Shown here: positions 15,545 through 23,346 of the stretch, in pieces
How the letters are laid out: every line of letters starts with the position of its first letter
Numbering within the stretch: position 1 is the first letter of the stretch
Assembly (NCBI GenBank): GCA_028820505.1
Contig: JAPPIT010000022.1
Span: 1 to 44,249, forward strand
DNA from: Defluviicoccus sp.
GTDB taxonomy: Bacteria > Pseudomonadota > Alphaproteobacteria > MPNO01
Direction of reading: 5' to 3'
DNA: 44,249 bases
Notes under the pieces: model-generated
Seen by the model: only the letters and a program-made list of their open reading frames with translations
Databases searched by the model: none
What the model was told of the DNA's origin: nothing
Made by a program: the position numbers and the translations under genes

Positions 15545-16978
15545 TCAGATGCTGAACCCGGCGACCTTGGTCTCGAGATACTCCGCGATCCCCTCGCGGC
15601 TGCCCTCGCGGCCGAGGCCCGAGTCCTTCATCCCGCCGAACGGCGCCGCCGCCGATGCCGGGTTGATGTCGTTGATGCCGACGATGCCGAAATCGAGCCC
15701 CTCCAGGAGCCGCATCGTCCGGGCGAGGTTCTGGCTGTAGATATAGGCGGCGAGCCCGTAATGGGTGTCGTTCGCCATCGCCAGGATGTCGTCCCCGTCG
15801 TCGAAGCGGACCACGGCGGCGACCGGGCCGAACGTCTCCTCGCGGTAGATCCGCATGTCGGGCGTGACGCCGTCGAGCACGGTGGGGGCATAGAAGTTGC
15901 CCTTGTCGAGCCCGTTCCCGGTCAGCCGCTTGCCGCCGCAAAGGACGGTCGCGCCCTTGGCCACGGCATCGTCGACCTGCGCCTCGACCTTGGCGACCGC
16001 CGCCTCGTCGACCAGCGGGCCGATGGTCACCCCGTCCTCGAACCCGCTGCCGGCCTTCATCTTCGCGACGCGGCCGGTGAGGGTCTCGAGGAACGCATCC
16101 GCGCCGTCGCGGTGCACGTAGACCCGGTTGGGGCTGATGCAGGCCTGGCCGGTGTTGAGGAACTTGACGAGCTGCAGCCCCTTCGCGGCATGCACCGGAT
16201 CGGCGTCGCCGAGCACGATGAACGGGGCGTGCCCGCCGAGCTCGCAGGAGACGCGCTTCATGTTCCCCGCAGCCCGGCCCGCCAGCATCTTGCCGACGGC
16301 GGTGGACCCGGTGAAGGTGAGCTTCCGGACCTTGGGGTTGGCGACGAATTCCTCCCCCACCGGCGCCGGGTCCCGGGCGGTCACCAGGTTGACCACGCCG
16401 TTCGGGAACCCGGCGTCCTCGAACACGCGGAAGGTCTCGACCGCCGTCAGCGGCGTCGCCTCGGCCGGTTTCAGCACCACCGTGCAGCCCGCCGCGAGCG
16501 CCGGGCCGAGCTTCCGCGTGATCATCGAGATCGGGTAGTTCCAGGGGGTGATCGCGGCCACGACGCCGACCGGCTGGTGCAGCACCATGAACCGCTGGTC
16601 GGGGCGCGCCGACGGGATCGTCTCGCCGTAGACCCGCTTCGCCTCCTCGGCGAACCAGACCAGGAAATCGGCGGCGTATCGGACTTCCGTGTTGGCGGCG
16701 CGGAGCGGCTTTCCCTGCTCCTCGGTCATCGTCCGGGCGATCTTCTCGCGGCGCTCCAGCATCAGCGCGTGCGCCTTCATCAGGATGGCCGCGCGCTCGT
16801 AGGCCGTCGTCGCGCGCCACGCCGGGAAGGCGTCCGCCGCCGCGTCGATCGCCGCCCGGGCGCGCTCGGCGCCGCCGTCGGGGACGTGCGCGATCACCGA
16901 CCCGTCGGCCGGGTTGAGCACCGCGAAGCTCGCGTCGGCGGACCCCCGCTCCCAATCGCCGTTTATGTACATCCGCAC
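15545..16978 (-). CDS. NAD(P)-dependent aldehyde dehydrogenase (succinate-semialdehyde type)
   Basis: A 477-residue ALDH. Visible: TPWNYPISMITRKLGPALAA (about 148-167), LTFTGSTAVGKML (coenzyme loop, about 220), CELGGHAPFIVL with the general-base Glu (about 247), NTGQACISPNRVYVH with the catalytic Cys (about 281), and EETFGPVAAVVRF (about 376). The spacing and the residues around Cys resemble GabD-type succinate-semialdehyde dehydrogenases. It is first in the operon with the FAD monooxygenase and divergent from the thiolase-fold gene by 58 bp. A role in oxidising a ring-cleavage aldehyde is plausible but inferred. Confidence 0.9.
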   Translation of the reverse strand: MRMYINGDWERGSADASFAVLNPADGSVIAHVPDGGAERARAAIDAAADAFPAWRATTAYERAAILMKAHALMLERREKIARTMTEEQGKPLRAANTEVRYAADFLVWFAEEAKRVYGETIPSARPDQRFMVLHQPVGVVAAITPWNYPISMITRKLGPALAAGCTVVLKPAEATPLTAVETFRVFEDAGFPNGVVNLVTARDPAPVGEEFVANPKVRKLTFTGSTAVGKMLAGRAAGNMKRVSCELGGHAPFIVLGDADPVHAAKGLQLVKFLNTGQACISPNRVYVHRDGADAFLETLTGRVAKMKAGSGFEDGVTIGPLVDEAAVAKVEAQVDDAVAKGATVLCGGKRLTGNGLDKGNFYAPTVLDGVTPDMRIYREETFGPVAAVVRFDDGDDILAMANDTHYGLAAYIYSQNLARTMRLLEGLDFGIVGINDINPASAAAPFGGMKDSGLGREGSREGIAEYLETKVAGFSI

Positions 16979-17036
16979 CCTCTTCGCACTTGCCGGCGCA
17001 CTATAGCGGCCGGCCGGGCGTGGCTATAGTTCGCCG

Positions 17037-18197
17037 ATGAGGGAAGGCGCGGTCATCGTCGGCATCGGCGAGACGAGGGTCGGCAAGCACCCCGGCCGCA
17101 GCGCGCTGGACCTGCAATGCGAGGCGGTGCGCAGGGCGCTCGCCGACGCCCGCATCGACAAGGCGCGGGTCGACGGCGTCTACGCGCTCGGCTCCTACAT
17201 CCAGCCGACCCAGCTCCACGGGCTCGGCGTCGTCGAATATCTCGGGCTCACGCCGCGGCTCGCCGAAATCGTCGATGTCGGCGGCACGGTCGCCTTTATC
17301 GCGATGATCCAGAACGCGATGGCGGCGATCGACGCCGGACGGCTGGAGATCGCGGTCTGCGTCTACGGCGACAACGCGGCCACCCACCGGCCGCCGGGCA
17401 CCCACGGCTATGTCGCGCAGATGACGACCGGCGCGGAGGAGTTCGAGGAGATTTTCGGCTCCTCGATCGTGGTTTCCTACGCGCTGCTGGCCAGGCGCTA
17501 TCTCGACCTCCACGGGCTGGAGCCGGAGGAGGCGTTCGCGCCGATCGCGCTGACCGCGCGCCGCCACGCCATGCTCAACGACAACGCGGCCTACCGGAAG
17601 CCGATTACCGTCGAGGACTACCGCGCCTCGCCGTGGATCGCGGAGCCTTTCCGCCGGCTCGACTGCTCGCCGGTGGTCGACGGCGCGGGCGCGTTCGTGA
17701 TCGTCTCGCGCCGCGTCGCGCGGGAATTGGACGTAACGCCGGTCTCCTATCTCGGCGCGGGATCGCAGGCGACGCACAAGATCGTCAGCCTCACCCCCGA
17801 CATCCCGGAGCTCGGCATGGCGGAGGCCGGGCGCCGCGCCTTCGCCGAAGCGGGCCTCGCGCCGCAGGACGTCGATCTGCTGACCGTGCATGACGGCTTC
17901 ACCGCGTCGGTCTCGATCACCGTGGAGGCGCTGGGCTTCTGCGGCGCGGGAGAATGCGGGCGGTTCGCGGCCGAGGGCGGGCTCGGCTTCGACGGCGCGC
18001 TCCCGGTCAACCCGCATGGCGGGCTGCTTTCCCAGGGCCATGTCGGCGGCATGCTGCACGTGCTCGAGGCGGTGCGCCAGCTGCGCGGCGATTCCGGACC
18101 GCGCCAGGTGAAGGACGCCGAGATCGCGGCGGTCTCGGGCAACGGCAACATCTTCTCGATCTGCGGCGCGATGCTGCTCGGCAAGGGGCTCGCATGA
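17037..18197 (+). CDS. Thiolase-fold protein lacking the nucleophilic Cys
   Basis: A 386-residue thiolase-superfamily protein of the SCP2/lipid-transfer type. It has VIVGIGETRVGK at the start, HDGFTASVSITVEALGFC (about 283-300) and NPHGGLLSQGHVGGMLHVLE (about 323-342). The segment where thiolases carry the acyl-accepting Cys reads EIVDVGGTVAF, with no Cys, and the C-terminal region reads VSGNGN instead of a Cys-Gly motif. It is therefore unlikely to be a true thiolase. It overlaps the DUF35 gene by ATGA. The pairing of a Cys-less thiolase fold with DUF35 resembles the steroid side-chain aldolase Ltp2 with its DUF35 partner, so a retro-aldol role is possible. Confidence 0.88.
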   Translation: MREGAVIVGIGETRVGKHPGRSALDLQCEAVRRALADARIDKARVDGVYALGSYIQPTQLHGLGVVEYLGLTPRLAEIVDVGGTVAFIAMIQNAMAAIDAGRLEIAVCVYGDNAATHRPPGTHGYVAQMTTGAEEFEEIFGSSIVVSYALLARRYLDLHGLEPEEAFAPIALTARRHAMLNDNAAYRKPITVEDYRASPWIAEPFRRLDCSPVVDGAGAFVIVSRRVARELDVTPVSYLGAGSQATHKIVSLTPDIPELGMAEAGRRAFAEAGLAPQDVDLLTVHDGFTASVSITVEALGFCGAGECGRFAAEGGLGFDGALPVNPHGGLLSQGHVGGMLHVLEAVRQLRGDSGPRQVKDAEIAAVSGNGNIFSICGAMLLGKGLA

Positions 18198-18580
18198 CGA
18201 TCGACCGCGCGAGCCCGTTCTGGCGGTCCGTCGACCGGCGGGCGATGGCGTTGCCCCGGTGCGGCGCCTGCGGCCGCTTCCACTTCTACCCCCGCCCGGT
18301 CTGCCCGGAATGCTGGTCGGACGATTTCGACTGGCGCCCGGTCTGCGGCAGGGGCACGGTCTGGAGCTACAGCATCGTCCGCTTCGCCCACGGCGCGCAT
18401 GAGGGCTGGAAGACGCGAATTCCCTATGCGGTCGCCCTCGTCGAGCTCGAGGAGGGCGTCCGCATGATGGGCAACGTCGTCGACTGCCCGGTCGGGTCCG
18501 TGCGCACCGGGATGGCGGTCCGGCTCGCCTACCGGGAATACGAGGACGGCCTCATCCCGGCGTTCGTGCCGGTGGATTAG
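18194..18580 (+). CDS. DUF35 OB-fold protein with zinc ribbon
   Basis: A 128-residue protein. An N-terminal zinc ribbon with four Cys (CGACGRFHFYPRPVCPEC, residues 23-40) precedes an OB-fold part (about 50-128: GTVWSYSIVRFAHGAHEGWK, PYAVALVELEEGVRMMGNVV). DUF35 proteins bind thiolase-fold partners and are thought to hold acyl-CoA. The ATG at 18194 overlaps the thiolase-fold stop codon, so the two are translationally coupled. Its last 29 bp overlap the convergent VOC gene. Confidence 0.92.
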   Translation: MTIDRASPFWRSVDRRAMALPRCGACGRFHFYPRPVCPECWSDDFDWRPVCGRGTVWSYSIVRFAHGAHEGWKTRIPYAVALVELEEGVRMMGNVVDCPVGSVRTGMAVRLAYREYEDGLIPAFVPVD

Positions 18581-19154
18581 GCGCCGTCGCGGCCGCCGGT
18601 CCCCGCGACGCCTTCCATTCCGTCCAGTTCCGCATCAGCTCGCGCGCCCTGGCGCCGTGCGCGTCGAAGACTTCCTCCTCCTTCGCCTCCATCGAGGCGA
18701 ACTCCAGGCGGTAGCCGTTCGGGTCGTGGAAATAGATCGAGCGGCATATGCCGTGGTCGACGGGTCCCTCGACGTCGACGTCCCTGCTCTCCAGCCGGTC
18801 CTTCCAGGCACCCAGCGCGGCATGGTCCGCGACCCGCATGGCGAAGTGGAGGTCCATGCCCCAGCGCCGCTTGAAGAGCTCTTCCGGATCGTCGCCGGGA
18901 TGGTCGACCACCTCGAAGAAGGCGATATAGGACGGCTTGTCCGGGTCGCCGCCGCCGATGTCGAAGAAGATATGCAGGTAATCGACCGGCTCGCCCGTCG
19001 TCGGGTGCCGGTCGATGTGGAGCGCGAGCGTCAGCGGAAAGCCGACGACGTCCTCGTAGAAGGCCCGGGTCTCCTCCGCGTCGCGGCAGCGATAGGCGGA
19101 ATGGTCGAGGCCGTGGACGGAAGGCCGGGTCGGGGTGTCGGGGTTCGCATCCAT
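18552..19154 (-). CDS. VOC-family (glyoxalase/extradiol dioxygenase fold) protein
   Basis: A 200-residue protein with the vicinal-oxygen-chelate fold. Candidate metal ligands are the His in VHGLDHSAYRCRD (about residue 17), the His in GMDLHFAMRVADH (about 102) and the Glu in DPNGYRLEFASM (about 157). AFYEDVVGFPLTL is the usual first-module helix. The ATG at 19154 is used; the longer open frame runs through the antisense of the isomerase gene. It is last in the minus-strand catabolic operon, 10 bp after the isomerase. Dioxygenase, isomerase or lyase activity are all possible. Confidence 0.85.
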   Translation of the reverse strand: MDANPDTPTRPSVHGLDHSAYRCRDAEETRAFYEDVVGFPLTLALHIDRHPTTGEPVDYLHIFFDIGGGDPDKPSYIAFFEVVDHPGDDPEELFKRRWGMDLHFAMRVADHAALGAWKDRLESRDVDVEGPVDHGICRSIYFHDPNGYRLEFASMEAKEEEVFDAHGARARELMRNWTEWKASRGPAAATAPNPPARTPG

Positions 19155-19164
19155 GATCGGTCTC

Positions 19165-19776
19165 CTATCGCGACGCTTCGGCGATCTCCGCCTCCACATC
19201 GCCCAGCCGGTCCTTGCCGAAGAAGATCTCGTTGCCGACATAGAAGGTCGGGCTGCCGAAGGTGCCGCGCGCCACCGAGGCCTCGGTGTTGGCGAGCAGC
19301 CTGTCCTTGACCGCCCGGTCCCCGGTCCGTTCCAAGAGCGCAGCGCCGTCGATACCGTCTTCGGCAAGCGCGGAAACGATGACCTCCGGCTCGTCCATCT
19401 TCTTCGGCTCTTCCCACATGTGGCGGAAGACCGAGGCGACGTAGCGGTCGAGCCAGCCTTCCATCCCGGCCGCGACCGCGCCGCGCATGATGCGGAGCGT
19501 GTTGACCGGGAAGTTCGGGTTCCAGCTGTAGCGGTCGATCCGGTGGCGGCGGATGAAGCGGTCGGTCTCGATCCGCGCGTATTCCGGCTTGTTCCTGACG
19601 CCCGCCGTCTGGTCCATCGGCGGGCGGTTGTTGGTGAGCTTGAACACGCCGCCCAGCAGCACCGGCACGTAGGCGAAGCTCGCCCCGGTGCGGCGCTCGA
19701 TCTCCGGGATGACGCAATGGCTGAGATAGGCGTTGGGGCTGCCGAAATCGAAGTGGAATTCAACCTGTGCCGTCAT
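19165..19776 (-). CDS. DsbA-fold 2-hydroxychromene-2-carboxylate isomerase-like protein
   Basis: A 203-residue thioredoxin-fold protein of the NahD/kappa-GST group. The catalytic loop EFHFDFGSPNAYLS (residues 5-18) has Ser where DsbA has Cys, as in the isomerases. RRTGASFAYVPVLLGGVFKL, FGSPTFYVGNEIFFGKDRL and the helical insert all fit. The ATG at 19776 (MTAQVEF) is used; an in-frame ATG 54 bp upstream overlaps the SDR gene end. These enzymes use glutathione to isomerise ring-cleavage products. It begins 4 bp after the SDR gene. Confidence 0.87.
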   Translation of the reverse strand: MTAQVEFHFDFGSPNAYLSHCVIPEIERRTGASFAYVPVLLGGVFKLTNNRPPMDQTAGVRNKPEYARIETDRFIRRHRIDRYSWNPNFPVNTLRIMRGAVAAGMEGWLDRYVASVFRHMWEEPKKMDEPEVIVSALAEDGIDGAALLERTGDRAVKDRLLANTEASVARGTFGSPTFYVGNEIFFGKDRLGDVEAEIAEASR

Positions 19777-19780
19777 TGTC

Positions 19781-20506
19781 CTACCAGGGTTCCATCCAGG
19801 GTCTGAGGTCCATCTCGAAGGTCCAGGCATCGCGCGGCTGGACGTGCAGCTGCCAGTATATCTCGGCGATGTGGTCGGGGTTCACGATTCCGTCCTGTTC
19901 CTTGAGCGCATAGCGGTCGGGGAAGTTGGAGCGGATGAACTCGGTGTCGATCGCCCCGTCGACGACGACGTGCGCGACGTGGATGTTCTTCGGCGCGAGC
20001 TCGCGCGCCATGCTCTGGGCGAGCGCGCGGAGCGCGTGCTTGGCGCCGGCGAAGCCGGCGAACCGGGCGCGGCCCCGCATGCTCGCGGTCGCGCCGGTGA
20101 AGATGATGGTGCCGCGTTCGCGGGGCGTCATCCGCCGCGCCGCCTCGCGCCCGGTCAGGAACCCCGCGAAGCAGGAGAGCTCCCACATCTTGAAATAGCG
20201 CCTGGCGGTTTCCTCCAGGATGCTGCCCGGCGCGTTGGCGCCGATGTTGAAGACCGCGACCTCGACCGGGCCGATACCGGCCTCGATCTCGTCGAACATC
20301 GCGGCCACGGCGTCCTCGCTGCGCGCATCGACGCCGAACGGATGGACGGTCCCGCCCTCGGCCTCGATCTGCGCCACGAGGCCGTCCAGGCTCTCGCGCT
20401 TGCGCCGGACCGGGCACGTGACGTAGCCGCCGCGCGCGAACCGCCGCGCCACCGCGCCGCCGGTCGCATCCCCCGCGCCGACGACAACTGCTACCGGATC
20501 GGTCAT
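19781..20506 (-). CDS. Atypical short-chain dehydrogenase (Tyr of YxxxK replaced by Phe)
   Basis: A 241-residue SDR-fold protein with a strong ribosome site (AAGGAGG) before the ATG at 20506. The cofactor region reads VVVGAGDATGGAVARRFA. The active-site region reads FTGATASMRGRARFAGFAGAK, so the usual Tyr-xxx-Lys is Phe-Ala-Gly-Ala-Lys, and NNAG is replaced by NIGA. A proteobacterial SDR subgroup with this FAGAK/FASAK pattern exists, so this is probably inherited rather than decay. Reductase activity is doubtful. It is fourth in the six-gene operon. Confidence 0.86.
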   Translation of the reverse strand: MTDPVAVVVGAGDATGGAVARRFARGGYVTCPVRRKRESLDGLVAQIEAEGGTVHPFGVDARSEDAVAAMFDEIEAGIGPVEVAVFNIGANAPGSILEETARRYFKMWELSCFAGFLTGREAARRMTPRERGTIIFTGATASMRGRARFAGFAGAKHALRALAQSMARELAPKNIHVAHVVVDGAIDTEFIRSNFPDRYALKEQDGIVNPDHIAEIYWQLHVQPRDAWTFEMDLRPWMEPW

Positions 20507-20571
20507 CGTTCCTCCTTCGCGCAGTTTGCGCATCGGGCCCGGTCCCCGCCACCCGTCATTTCGACCGGCCC

Positions 20572-21780
20572 TCACCCCCGCCCGCGCGCCAGCGCGGCGA
20601 CCGCGCCGGCGGTCATCGCCGCGCCCGTCGCGACCGCGGCGAAGCCCCAGATCCAGGCGGCCGGATCGTCCCGGCCCCCGGCGGCTTCGAGCGCCGTGCC
20701 GAAGGCGACCGGCCCGACCAGGGCGCCCGCGAATCCGATGAAGGCGAAGATCCCCATCGTCGTCCCCTGCAGCTTCGGGTCGGCGTTGAGCAGCGCGCCC
20801 GTCGTCGTCGGGCCGGTGCGGCCGTAGTTCAGCACCGCGCAGGCGACGAGCAAGGCGACGACCGTCCAGTGGTCCAGCCCGACCGCCGCTCCGGTCGCGA
20901 TGGCGACGGCGAAGGAAACGATCGAGGTTCCGATCAGGACGGCCCGGATGCCGAAGCGCTCGCCGAGCTCCGATATGGCGACCGCTCCGGCGACGCCGAT
21001 GAAGGCGATGCCGGCGGCGATCGTGGTCGGCGAGAGGAGGGCGGGCTGCTCGCCCGGGCGATTCAGGAGGAACACCAGATAGGGGACGAGCCAGGTCCGG
21101 AGCCCCACCGACTCGAACAGCCCGCCGAAATTCGCGAGCACATAGGCCATGACGCTCCGGTTCGCGAAGACCGGCCGGACGTCGAACGGGCTGGGCGCCG
21201 CGCGCGCGTCCGGCGCCCGGCGGGGCAGGACGAGAAAGACCAGGGCGAACGCGAGCGCGAAGCCCAACCCGGCCACGACGAACGCCCAGCGCCATCCCCA
21301 GCCCGCCGCCGCCTCGCCGCCGACGATGAAGGAGAGCGCCGAGCCGATGGCGAACACGGATGCGTAATAGCCCGACGCGCGCGAGCGCATCGCCCCGGGC
21401 ACGTTGTCGCTCATCGCCTTCAGCCCCGGCATGTAGGTGCCGGCGAGCCCGACGCCCGCCAGGAACCGCCAGAAAAGGGCCGACCAGAACCCGTCCGCGA
21501 GGACCGCGAAACCGAACGAGGCGGCCATCCCGATCAGGGCGGATGCGAGATAGATCCGCCTCGGATCGATCCGGTCGGCGAGGCTCGAAAGCAGCGGGAC
21601 GGTCGCGATGTAGCCCGCGAAAAAGATGCCGCCGAGCCAGCCCGCCTCGATTTCGCTGAGCGACCAGGCCTCGATCAGGGTCGGCAGCAGCGCGGCCACC
21701 ACCATGAAGGACAGGTTGACGCCGGTCAGCGCGAGACAGAACGCGCCGATCAGGACGACGGGCGAGACCGCCGGCGCCAT
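20572..21780 (-). CDS. MFS transporter
   Basis: A 402-residue membrane protein with about twelve hydrophobic segments. The first is VVLIGAFCLALTGVNLSFMV. The MFS loop 2-3 signature appears as FAGYIATVPLLSSLADRIDPRR (given here as two adjoining parts, FAGYIATVPLLSS and LADRIDPRR; residues about 53-74). It probably imports the growth substrate of the surrounding operon or exports an intermediate. It lies between the RidA gene (22 bp upstream) and the SDR gene (65 bp downstream). No specific substrate family is recognisable. Confidence 0.88.
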   Translation of the reverse strand: MAPAVSPVVLIGAFCLALTGVNLSFMVVAALLPTLIEAWSLSEIEAGWLGGIFFAGYIATVPLLSSLADRIDPRRIYLASALIGMAASFGFAVLADGFWSALFWRFLAGVGLAGTYMPGLKAMSDNVPGAMRSRASGYYASVFAIGSALSFIVGGEAAAGWGWRWAFVVAGLGFALAFALVFLVLPRRAPDARAAPSPFDVRPVFANRSVMAYVLANFGGLFESVGLRTWLVPYLVFLLNRPGEQPALLSPTTIAAGIAFIGVAGAVAISELGERFGIRAVLIGTSIVSFAVAIATGAAVGLDHWTVVALLVACAVLNYGRTGPTTTGALLNADPKLQGTTMGIFAFIGFAGALVGPVAFGTALEAAGGRDDPAAWIWGFAAVATGAAMTAGAVAALARGRG

Positions 21781-21802
21781 GCGGCGAGGCCGGAGCGCGG
21801 AC

Positions 21803-22195
21803 TCAGCCGACGGCTTGCGCGGCCTTGATCTCCACCTCGACGACCATTTCCGGCTGGGCCAGCGCCGAGACGTAGAGCAGCGTCGACGCGGGCTTGTGGT
21901 CGCCGAGGAACCGGTCGCGGATCGCCATGTGGGCGTCCCGGTCCCCGACTTGTGTGAGGTACTGGGTGACCATCACGATGTCCTCGATGCCCATCCCGTT
22001 GGCTTCGAGGATCTTGACGACGTTGTTCCACGCCGCCTCGGTCTGGGCCTCCACCCCCTCCGGGATGGTGCCGTCGGGCAGCGTGCCGACCTGGCCCGCC
22101 ATCACCAGCCAGCGCGCGTTGGGGGGCACCTCGATCGAATGGACGTAATGGCGGAAGGGCGGGCAGACGCCTTCCGGATTCATGGCCTTGAACAT
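21803..22195 (-). CDS. RidA/YjgF-family protein
   Basis: A 130-residue RidA-superfamily protein. It shows MAGQVGTLPDGTIPEGVEAQ (about 32-51), AWNNVVKILEANGMGIEDIV (about 54-73) and the C-terminal ALAQPEMVVEVEIKAAQA with the conserved Glu. The Arg normally found near residue 105 in true RidA is not obvious, so it may belong to an Rid subgroup. Rid proteins hydrolyse enamine or imine intermediates, which suggests the operon handles a nitrogen-containing compound. The ATG at 22195 has AAAGGA upstream and lies 5 bp after the alpha/beta hydrolase gene. Confidence 0.88.
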   Translation of the reverse strand: MFKAMNPEGVCPPFRHYVHSIEVPPNARWLVMAGQVGTLPDGTIPEGVEAQTEAAWNNVVKILEANGMGIEDIVMVTQYLTQVGDRDAHMAIRDRFLGDHKPASTLLYVSALAQPEMVVEVEIKAAQAVG

Positions 22196-22200
22196 GCGGG

Positions 22201-23001
22201 CTATCCTTTCTGCTCGCTGAGAAACGCGATGAGCGCCTCGTCGAAGGCGCCCGGATTGGCGACGGTGCAGATGTGGCCCGCCCCGGGCAGCGAGACGTGA
22301 CGCGCGCCGGGGATCGCATCGGCCATCGCCTGCATTACCTCCGGCGGCGCGCCGACATGGTCCTCCGCGCCCGAGACCGTCAGCGTCGGCACGTCGATGC
22401 TCGGCAGCCCCGCGGTGTAGTCCATCGTGAGCAGCGCCGCGATGCAGCCGAGATAGCCGTCGACCGACGTCCTGACGATCATCGCGCGGATCTTCTTCAT
22501 GACGTCCGGGTTGGCGGCGCGGAAGGCCTCCGGGAACCAGCGCTCCGCCGTCGTGTCCGCGATGGCCTCGATGCCGCCTTCCTTCGCGCGCTCGATCATC
22601 GGCGGCCAGATCGCGCGGTATTGCGGCACCGGCTCGGACCGGCAGGCCACCGGAACCAGCGCGTCGAGCCGGTCGCCGTGTTCCAGCGCGAGCCCGATCG
22701 AGACCACGCCGCCGAGCCCGATGCCGACCAGGACGGAGCGTTCGATCCCGAGCGCGTCCCACAGACCCACGATGTCGCCGACCAGCATGTCGAGCGTATA
22801 CGGCGGGGGCGTCGTGTCGCTGGCGCCGTGGCCGCGGCTGTCGAAGCGGAGCAGGCGGTGCGTCGCCGAGAGCGCCGCCACGTGCGGGTCCCACATCGTG
22901 AGATCGTTGGTCATCCCGGTGGTAAACGTGACCCAGGGCGCGCCGTCCGGCCCGTCGATCCGGTAGTTGAGTCCGATATCGCCGACCCGCGCCATCGGCA
23001 T
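22201..23001 (-). CDS. Alpha/beta-hydrolase-fold protein with Gly at the nucleophile position
   Basis: A 266-residue protein resembling 3-oxoadipate enol-lactonase (PcaD). RFDSRGHGASDTTPPPYTL is the typical strand-turn segment. The nucleophile elbow reads LVGIGLGGVVS, so the Ser of Gly-x-Ser-x-Gly is Gly (codon GGG, near residue 95). The acid (SGAEDHVG, about 213) and the His (GAGHICTVANP, about 243) remain. Either the chemistry is not Ser-based or the protein is non-catalytic. It is the first gene of the minus-strand operon, directly beside the 267-bp inverted-repeat element that separates it from the divergent SDR. Confidence 0.86.
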   Translation of the reverse strand: MPMARVGDIGLNYRIDGPDGAPWVTFTTGMTNDLTMWDPHVAALSATHRLLRFDSRGHGASDTTPPPYTLDMLVGDIVGLWDALGIERSVLVGIGLGGVVSIGLALEHGDRLDALVPVACRSEPVPQYRAIWPPMIERAKEGGIEAIADTTAERWFPEAFRAANPDVMKKIRAMIVRTSVDGYLGCIAALLTMDYTAGLPSIDVPTLTVSGAEDHVGAPPEVMQAMADAIPGARHVSLPGAGHICTVANPGAFDEALIAFLSEQKG

Positions 23002-23033
23002 GGTCCGTCCCCCGTTTTGTCCGCGACGATCTT

Positions 23034-23300
23034 AACCCGCATTTCTCACCAGGGTCATGGCCTGCGCGGCGCTGTCCGGCCGACAGGGCAGGAGAGCCGC
23101 GCGGCGCGATGCGGGGACATCGGGCAAGCGGCGCGACGCACCCTGTCGGCCGGACAGCGCCGCCCGAAGGGTCGCGCCCAGGCGCCCGCCCGCTGCGTCG
23201 CGGGCCTCGACCGTAGTCCCCGCTACGCTCTTCGGCCCGCTCCTGACGGGCGGGCGCCTGGACGCGACGCAGGCCGTGACACTGGTGAGAAATGCGGGTT
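23034..23300. mobile_element. 267-bp MITE-like element with 33-bp terminal inverted repeats
   Basis: Terminal repeats 23034-23066 and 23268-23300 match at 31 of 33 bases in inverted orientation (outer bases AACCCGCATTTCTCACCA). Inside are a perfect 23-base inverted repeat (23066-23088 with 23141-23163) and a perfect 15-base one (23178-23192 with 23247-23261). A TA dinucleotide sits just outside each ACCCGC/GCGGGT end. There is no open frame for a transposase. The end sequence recurs at 215-236, also followed by TA. It fills the space between two divergent genes (23002-23346), so it may also supply their promoters. Confidence 0.75.
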
Positions 23301-23346
23301 ATCGCGGTATTCTGGGCCGTTGCGAACCCATGGACGAGGAACGGTC

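Noticed and set aside
23002-23346. A small gene inside the inverted-repeat element
   Set aside because: Frames there are set by the palindromes, lack ribosome sites and show no protein-like pattern.
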